42,706 nt of DNA, from the NCBI RefSeq assembly GCF_016887965.1, contig NZ_JAFDVD010000023.1, positions 1 to 42,706 on the forward strand, read 5' to 3'. Numbering within the stretch: position 1 is the first letter of the stretch; each line of letters starts with the position of its first letter. Below the pieces are notes generated by a model that was not told where the DNA came from, did not search any database, and saw only the letters and a program-made list of their open reading frames with translations. The stretch is from Phycicoccus sonneratiae. GTDB taxonomy: Bacteria; Actinomycetota; Actinomycetes; Actinomycetales; Dermatophilaceae. Below, piece after piece: positions 39,573-42,706 of the stretch. The position numbers and the translations under genes are program-made.

Positions 39573-39712
39573 CGCAACCGATTCTCACTGTGTAGTACTG
39601 GACAGCCGGCTCCTAGCTCATCGCGGCAGGAGCGGACGTTCGTCACATGCCTCTGCGTCGACCGCGGCGAAGGTGCCGCCATGGCTACGCCAAGGTCGAG
39701 ATCCGGTACCAA
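39573..39712. other. Intergenic interval after the Tad operon
   Basis: A convergent interval between the LysM-BTAD gene and the minus-strand gene ending at 39713. No clear terminator hairpin, RNA gene or coding frame is seen. GC drops noticeably from here on. Confidence 0.5.
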
Positions 39713-40297
39713 TTACAGCTCCGGCGAGTACAACCAGCCCGTGAATGGGCCATCGAACATGGCCAAGCCGACGTCCCTGCCCCTGGCGACCATATCGAGG
39801 AAGTCAGACTCGTCGACATCGGTTCCCGTGACGCCACATGACATCCAGAACTGCCTGTCACCCGTCCTTCCTACGAAGCCGGGGTAGTCGCGCTCGATCT
39901 TGACGAGCTGCGCGCTCTCTGGGGCGATCCCCCTTATCTCTATGGGCTGCTCGAGGGGCTCGATCCTCGCGTGGATCTGCACGAGCACATGGCCAGGTCG
40001 AGGCATGAGGTACATGGTCACGACCTTGCGCGCCACTGCGGTGGGGTTGGATCCCCGGTCGGGTGAAACCTCCCACCTCGTCATGCCGTTGCCTTGCGGG
40101 ATAGCGCGAGCGTTCAGGAACTGGCCCCGCACTCGCCAATCGTTGGTGTCCAACTGGAAGGACACGGCGTCAGTCCATGGCTGCCGGCTCGATCGGAATG
40201 CAACTTGAACGTCGCCATCTTTGTCGAAGCTCCAGGTCAGGCCCGACCTGTCTAGCGTGGCGCCGATCCCCTCGCCGCTTGCCCTTGTCAGGTCCAT
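39713..40297 (-). CDS. Hypothetical protein, possibly YbjN-like fold
   Basis: A 194-residue soluble protein. The ATG at 40297 follows GAGGAGTG; the open frame extends further upstream but has no ribosome site or protein-like sequence. Pattern: an N-terminal helix, then LDRSGLTWSFDKDGDVQVAF, then MTRWEVSP and alternating beta strands, which resembles the T3SS-chaperone/YbjN fold. The latter part (IEPLEQPIEIRGIAPESAQLVKIERDYPGFVGRT) is unknown to me. Its base composition is lower in GC than the Tad genes. The fold is a guess from secondary-structure rhythm. Confidence 0.6.
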   Translation of the reverse strand: MDLTRASGEGIGATLDRSGLTWSFDKDGDVQVAFRSSRQPWTDAVSFQLDTNDWRVRGQFLNARAIPQGNGMTRWEVSPDRGSNPTAVARKVVTMYLMPRPGHVLVQIHARIEPLEQPIEIRGIAPESAQLVKIERDYPGFVGRTGDRQFWMSCGVTGTDVDESDFLDMVARGRDVGLAMFDGPFTGWLYSPEL

Positions 40298-40703
40298 GTC
40301 ACTCCTCGACCGAGGGCACGGCGCCCTGGATGCTTCCGTTGTGGGCTCGACCACCGGCGAGCTCCCATCGCCAGCGTATTGGAGCGCCAACCTCGCAGGC
40401 CGGGATTCACCGAACTCGACGACCACGACTTGGGGGTAATGGCTGACCTGCGTGAGCGCGGTTCTCACACTGCCGAATCCGAGCCACCGCCAGGTGTTCC
40501 TGCTAACAGCCAGGCGTCAAACGGCACGGCCAACCTTTGCCGTCCTTGGTGCTGGATGCCCTCGACCGATCCGCCAGCCGCGTGGTCGCCACCATCGGCG
40601 GCATGCGGGGAAGATCAAGAGACCGGAACCATCGCGTAGCGTCGGCTATGTGTTCGACCGGTGGGTGCTCCTTCTCGCGAGGGTCGGCAACAGGCGTAGC
40701 ACT
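40298..40703. other. Gap of 406 nt without a recognisable gene
   Basis: Overlapping short frames on both strands have no ribosome site, no family resemblance and no consistent third-position bias. It may hold the promoter of the minus-strand gene at 40297 and remnants of earlier rearrangement. Confidence 0.5.
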
Positions 40704-41675
40704 TTATGAACCTTCGCCGTCTTCGGGCGCCTGGAGTCGAGAAGGCCCACTAGTCCGCTTCAACGGCTTGATCCGAGTGGCACCCCACCCCGGGCCATGC
40801 TCGGCCCGCTGCTCCAGGTTGGTTGTGACTAGTTGGAACTCGTGAGTGCTGGTTCGCGCCGTCCCGTGGGCGTACGCGGTCTCGCCCAGCACCGCATGCG
40901 ACATCGGCATCGGGACCACCTCGACGCGGGTACGCGCGAGGACGTCTAGGCGCGTCACTCGGCGCAGAACGGGTTTCCCGTTGACAACCACCTTGATGTA
41001 CCTGTCGTTCGGGTGGGGCGGCCCGGCGACAGCCTCGACATTCATAGTTGTCTCCGCACCGGTCGCGTCGCGGAGCACCTCGTCAATCTGCTCGTTCAGC
41101 GCATGGCTTATCAAGGCGCACGACTGCTCGCGAGCCGACCCCAGGCTCGAACCGTCAGCGCTCCACATCTCCGTGTCCTCAGTCAGGGCTACGACCTCCT
41201 TCTCGGCGTCGTCGGTCGCTTCGAGGGTCGCGCTCGCGCTCACCGGGGTCGCGTTGATGGTCTTGAGCCACAGTGTGTTGATCAACTCGTCAAGGTTGTG
41301 GGCGAAGCCCTTCGGCAGTGGCCCGGGGACCAGTGTGGCCACCCCGTGGCTCGATGCCAGCGCGAGAGCCTCCTGGGTGAACCCCGAACTGGAGACCAAG
41401 ACGAGCACGTTGGTCGGCAGCCTTAGGTGCTTCGCGTACTCCTGCTCGACCCAGCTAACGTCCTGAGGACGCTTCCAGTCGCGGCACTCGATGGAAACCG
41501 TCACCTCGTGTCCAGCGACGCGAGTGAAGATGCACACGTCAACCTCGCGCGCCGTCTGGGTGATGCGGTCCGTCAGCATCGCTGACTCCTCGACTCGCGT
41601 TCCCTCGGCGCCCTCAGCCAGCGCCTGCTGCAGGAGAGCGATGGTCTCCTGGAAAGGATTGGTTCTGGCCGGCAT
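40704..41675 (-). CDS. Restriction-endonuclease-like protein (Mrr/PD-(D/E)xK type)
   Basis: A 323-residue protein. The N-terminal 130 residues look like a nuclease fold: an early Glu helix (EGTRVEESAMLTDR), the central REVDVCIF strand, and VSIECRDWKRPQDVSWVEQ (about 55-75), the Asp/Glu-xK-like core in which the Lys position is Arg or is provided by the nearby Lys. FTQEALALASSHGVATL (about 99-115) is the typical following helix/strand of Mrr-like nucleases. The C-terminal half (about 150-323) is of unknown type, perhaps target recognition. Predicted leaderless start at 41675. Confidence 0.7.
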   Translation of the reverse strand: MPARTNPFQETIALLQQALAEGAEGTRVEESAMLTDRITQTAREVDVCIFTRVAGHEVTVSIECRDWKRPQDVSWVEQEYAKHLRLPTNVLVLVSSSGFTQEALALASSHGVATLVPGPLPKGFAHNLDELINTLWLKTINATPVSASATLEATDDAEKEVVALTEDTEMWSADGSSLGSAREQSCALISHALNEQIDEVLRDATGAETTMNVEAVAGPPHPNDRYIKVVVNGKPVLRRVTRLDVLARTRVEVVPMPMSHAVLGETAYAHGTARTSTHEFQLVTTNLEQRAEHGPGWGATRIKPLKRTSGPSRLQAPEDGEGS

Positions 41676-41681
41676 CCTCGC

Positions 41682-41708
41682 AGGCTACTGCGGGCCCGTA
41701 CTTATCAA
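41682..41708 (-). promoter_or_regulatory. Predicted promoter of the endonuclease-like gene
   Basis: On the minus strand TTGATA (41708-41703) and TAGCCT (41687-41682) are 15 nt apart. The -10 ends 6 nt before the ATG, giving a leaderless transcript. The spacer is somewhat short. Confidence 0.4.
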
Positions 41709-42006
41709 ATCCTGTAGTTGGTTTAAGGCCGCGGCGCCTCCGAGCCCTAACGGGCAGCGCCCCTCCCGGAGACGCGACATGTCTGGACGTCAGACGCGCA
41801 ATACCTCAAAGCACTTCAGCTTGGACCGCCACCAGCGGCCTGTCAGTCGGTGAAGCACAGAGTCGCCGTCAGGCTGTCTGGCTGCTAATCACTGAGTGGG
41901 CAGGCAGCCGCGAAGTGCTCCCGGATGATTACCTCCGGCCGAGGGCCGGCCCCGCCCGGCGATGCCCGATCCGGCCGACAGACCGCAGCACGTCCCGGGA
42001 TCGAAC

Positions 42007-42024
42007 CATTGTATGTAGACAATG
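42007..42024. promoter_or_regulatory. Inverted repeat CATTGT-n6-ACAATG, possible operator
   Basis: Perfect 6-nt arms with a 6-nt spacer, about 43 nt upstream of the truncated ATPase gene. AT-rich compared with its surroundings, as expected for a repressor site. The remainder of 41676-42067 shows no gene. Confidence 0.4.
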
Positions 42025-42067
42025 TCACCCTGGCCCCCGGGGTCGCGGTGCGGCTGCGCGCCGGCGC

Positions 42068-42610
42068 GTGGTCAGCGCACATATTGAGTGGTTTGGAGTC
42101 GAGAACCTTCGGGGTTTCCGCAAGGTTTGGTTGGACACCTCCCACCGTTCACGCTTCCTGGTGGGGCCAAATAACGCGGGTAAGACGTCTCTTCTTAGGA
42201 TCCTCGACTGGACGATGAATGGGGCTGACGCGGCCCTCCTGACCGGCTCCAGAGGTCTATCAGATGGAGAGGCTCGCCTCCTACTACCGGCGACGGAAAC
42301 GGCTGGCCGTGCTCGTCGGATAACGGTGCTCGTCAGAATCAGCGACCTGCGCGTAGCCAAGAGGTTCAAGGCGAAGGCTGGGGTGGCACGACTTCGCCTA
42401 AAGGTCAGCCAGCGGCACGTCACAGCTCACCTTGGGGCTCCTCGAAGGGGCGAATCCGTCCACTCGGAGGACCGCGCCCTGGAGCTGCTGGAGCTCATCA
42501 GGAGATCGGAGCAATGGCTCTATGTCCCGAACGTCCGGGACACCTCTGGTGGCGCCTTCAGGCGGCAACTGCGATCGCTCTGTCAGCGACGGGTGAAAAC
42601 TGACCCCTAA
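42068..42610 (+). pseudogene. OLD/RecF-like AAA ATPase gene truncated by an IS21-family insertion
   Basis: The N-terminal 171 residues of an ABC-type ATPase survive. IEWFGVENLRGFRKVWLD (6-23) and FLVGPNNAGKTSLLRIL (30-46, Walker A) are the standard opening of OLD, RecF and related SMC-like proteins. At 42581 the reading frame runs into the insertion sequence and stops after nine foreign residues. GTG 42068 is the likely start, since the protein-like sequence begins there; no good ribosome site is seen. OLD-family ATPases often act in phage defence with a nuclease. The missing Walker B part should lie beyond the insertion, outside the window. Confidence 0.75.
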
Positions 42611-42706
42611 TCGACGGGTGAAAACGGACCCCCTCGGTGACCCTGTGGAGGGTGATCAGTGTGGAGGACTGGGCGGAGATCCGACGGTTGCGTCGGGCGG
42701 AGGCGA
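42581..42706 (+). mobile_element. Left end of an IS21-family insertion sequence (partial)
   Basis: The element begins TGTCAGCGACGGGTGAAAAC. A 21-nt end motif occurs twice in tandem, at 42587-42607 and 42612-42632, differing at one base, with a 25-nt period, as expected for the multiple terminal repeats of IS21 elements. A transposase start follows at 42661. The right end and the second gene (istB) are outside the window. Confidence 0.85.
42661..42706 (+). CDS. istA: IS21-family transposase IstA, N-terminal fragment (cut by window end)
   Basis: Only 15 codons are visible: VEDWAEIRRLRRAEA. This matches the conserved N-terminus of IS21 IstA, which continues into a helix-turn-helix that binds the terminal repeats. 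A GGAGGG site (42647-42652) lies 8 nt before the GTG. Confidence 0.8.
   Translation, partial: MEDWAEIRRLRRAEA

Larger units (their letters stand above)
27706..42706. mobile_element. Integrated genomic island (left edge at tRNA-Arg; right edge outside the window)
   Basis: The left boundary is the truncated tRNA-Arg gene, followed at once by an excisionase-like gene. The content (Tad pilus operon, restriction-like gene, disrupted ATPase, IS21 element) is accessory in type. Codon choice shifts: Leu is mainly CTG in the CpaB-to-TadC genes against mainly CTC in the chromosomal genes to the left. GC falls visibly after 39573. No integrase is found in the window, so the gene may be at the far end or lost. 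Confidence 0.65.

Noticed and set aside
40379-40845. Plus-strand short frames in the gap before the endonuclease-like gene
   Set aside because: They overlap each other in different frames, have no ribosome sites and no family resemblance.
41915-42067. 51-residue N-terminal extension of the truncated ATPase
   Set aside because: The sequence is low-complexity and includes the palindrome; the conserved ATPase opening begins after GTG 42068.

Overview
The window is very GC-rich and uses many GTG starts, chains of GTGA/ATGA stop-start overlaps, and several -10 hexamers placed 6-7 nt upstream of a start codon (leaderless transcripts). With the protein families present (RskA-type anti-sigma factor, c-di-AMP riboswitch upstream of an NlpC/P60 hydrolase, class F sortase, LysM-BTAD protein, actinobacterial-style Tad genes), this points to a chromosomal segment of an actinomycete. 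An Intrasporangiaceae/Dermatophilaceae-like micrococcal actinobacterium is plausible, but the genus cannot be read from the sequence.

Region 1 (1-27476) looks like host chromosome. It opens with a c-di-AMP (ydaO-type) riboswitch controlling a secreted NlpC/P60 hydrolase. Next are a YdeI-like/macrodomain pair, a glycerate kinase, and a fasciclin protein followed by an ECF sigma factor and its RskA-like anti-sigma factor. A three-gene ABC exporter operon (FtsX-like permease and two ATPases with complementary defects) runs leftward. A long rightward cluster follows: sugar epimerase, GT2 and DUF2064 glycosyltransferases, a membrane-anchored sulfite-oxidase-like molybdoenzyme, a membrane protein, a methyltransferase, a two-component system and a MobA-like enzyme. 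A polytopic GT-C-like protein lies inside it on the other strand. Then come a DUF4397 surface protein with a class F sortase, a GNAT acetyltransferase, an unrecognised coiled-coil protein, a secreted beta-helix protein, a second two-component system and a DUF2971 protein.

Region 2 (about 27495-27991) is a junction. Five exact-length 25-nt tandem repeats are followed by a hairpin and by the 3' part of a tRNA-Arg(CCU) gene on the minus strand, from the anticodon loop to the discriminator. The 5' half is missing. This is what is left at one edge when an element integrates into the anticodon loop.

Region 3 (27748 to beyond the end) is an integrated island. It starts with an excisionase-like gene but shows no integrase. 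It then carries a compact Tad/Flp pilus operon (28440-39572): lipoprotein, PKD-like secreted protein, CpaB/SAF, CpaE-like, CpaF/TadA, TadB, TadC, Flp-like pilin, three TadE/TadG-like pseudopilins, and a 1057-residue LysM-membrane-BTAD-like protein. No prepilin peptidase is present. After it come lower-GC accessory genes: a possible YbjN-like protein, a restriction-endonuclease-like protein, and an OLD/RecF-like ATPase gene cut by an IS21-family element whose left end and istA start close the window.

The strongest leads are: (i) a GCATCC-(15/16)-CGGAAG promoter-like motif shared by the fasciclin gene and the DUF4397-sortase operon, which may define a SigK-like regulon; (ii) the ABC pair with one predicted active and one dead ATP site; (iii) the glycosyltransferase-molybdoenzyme cluster of unknown product; (iv) the tRNA-integrated Tad island with its LysM-BTAD fusion.
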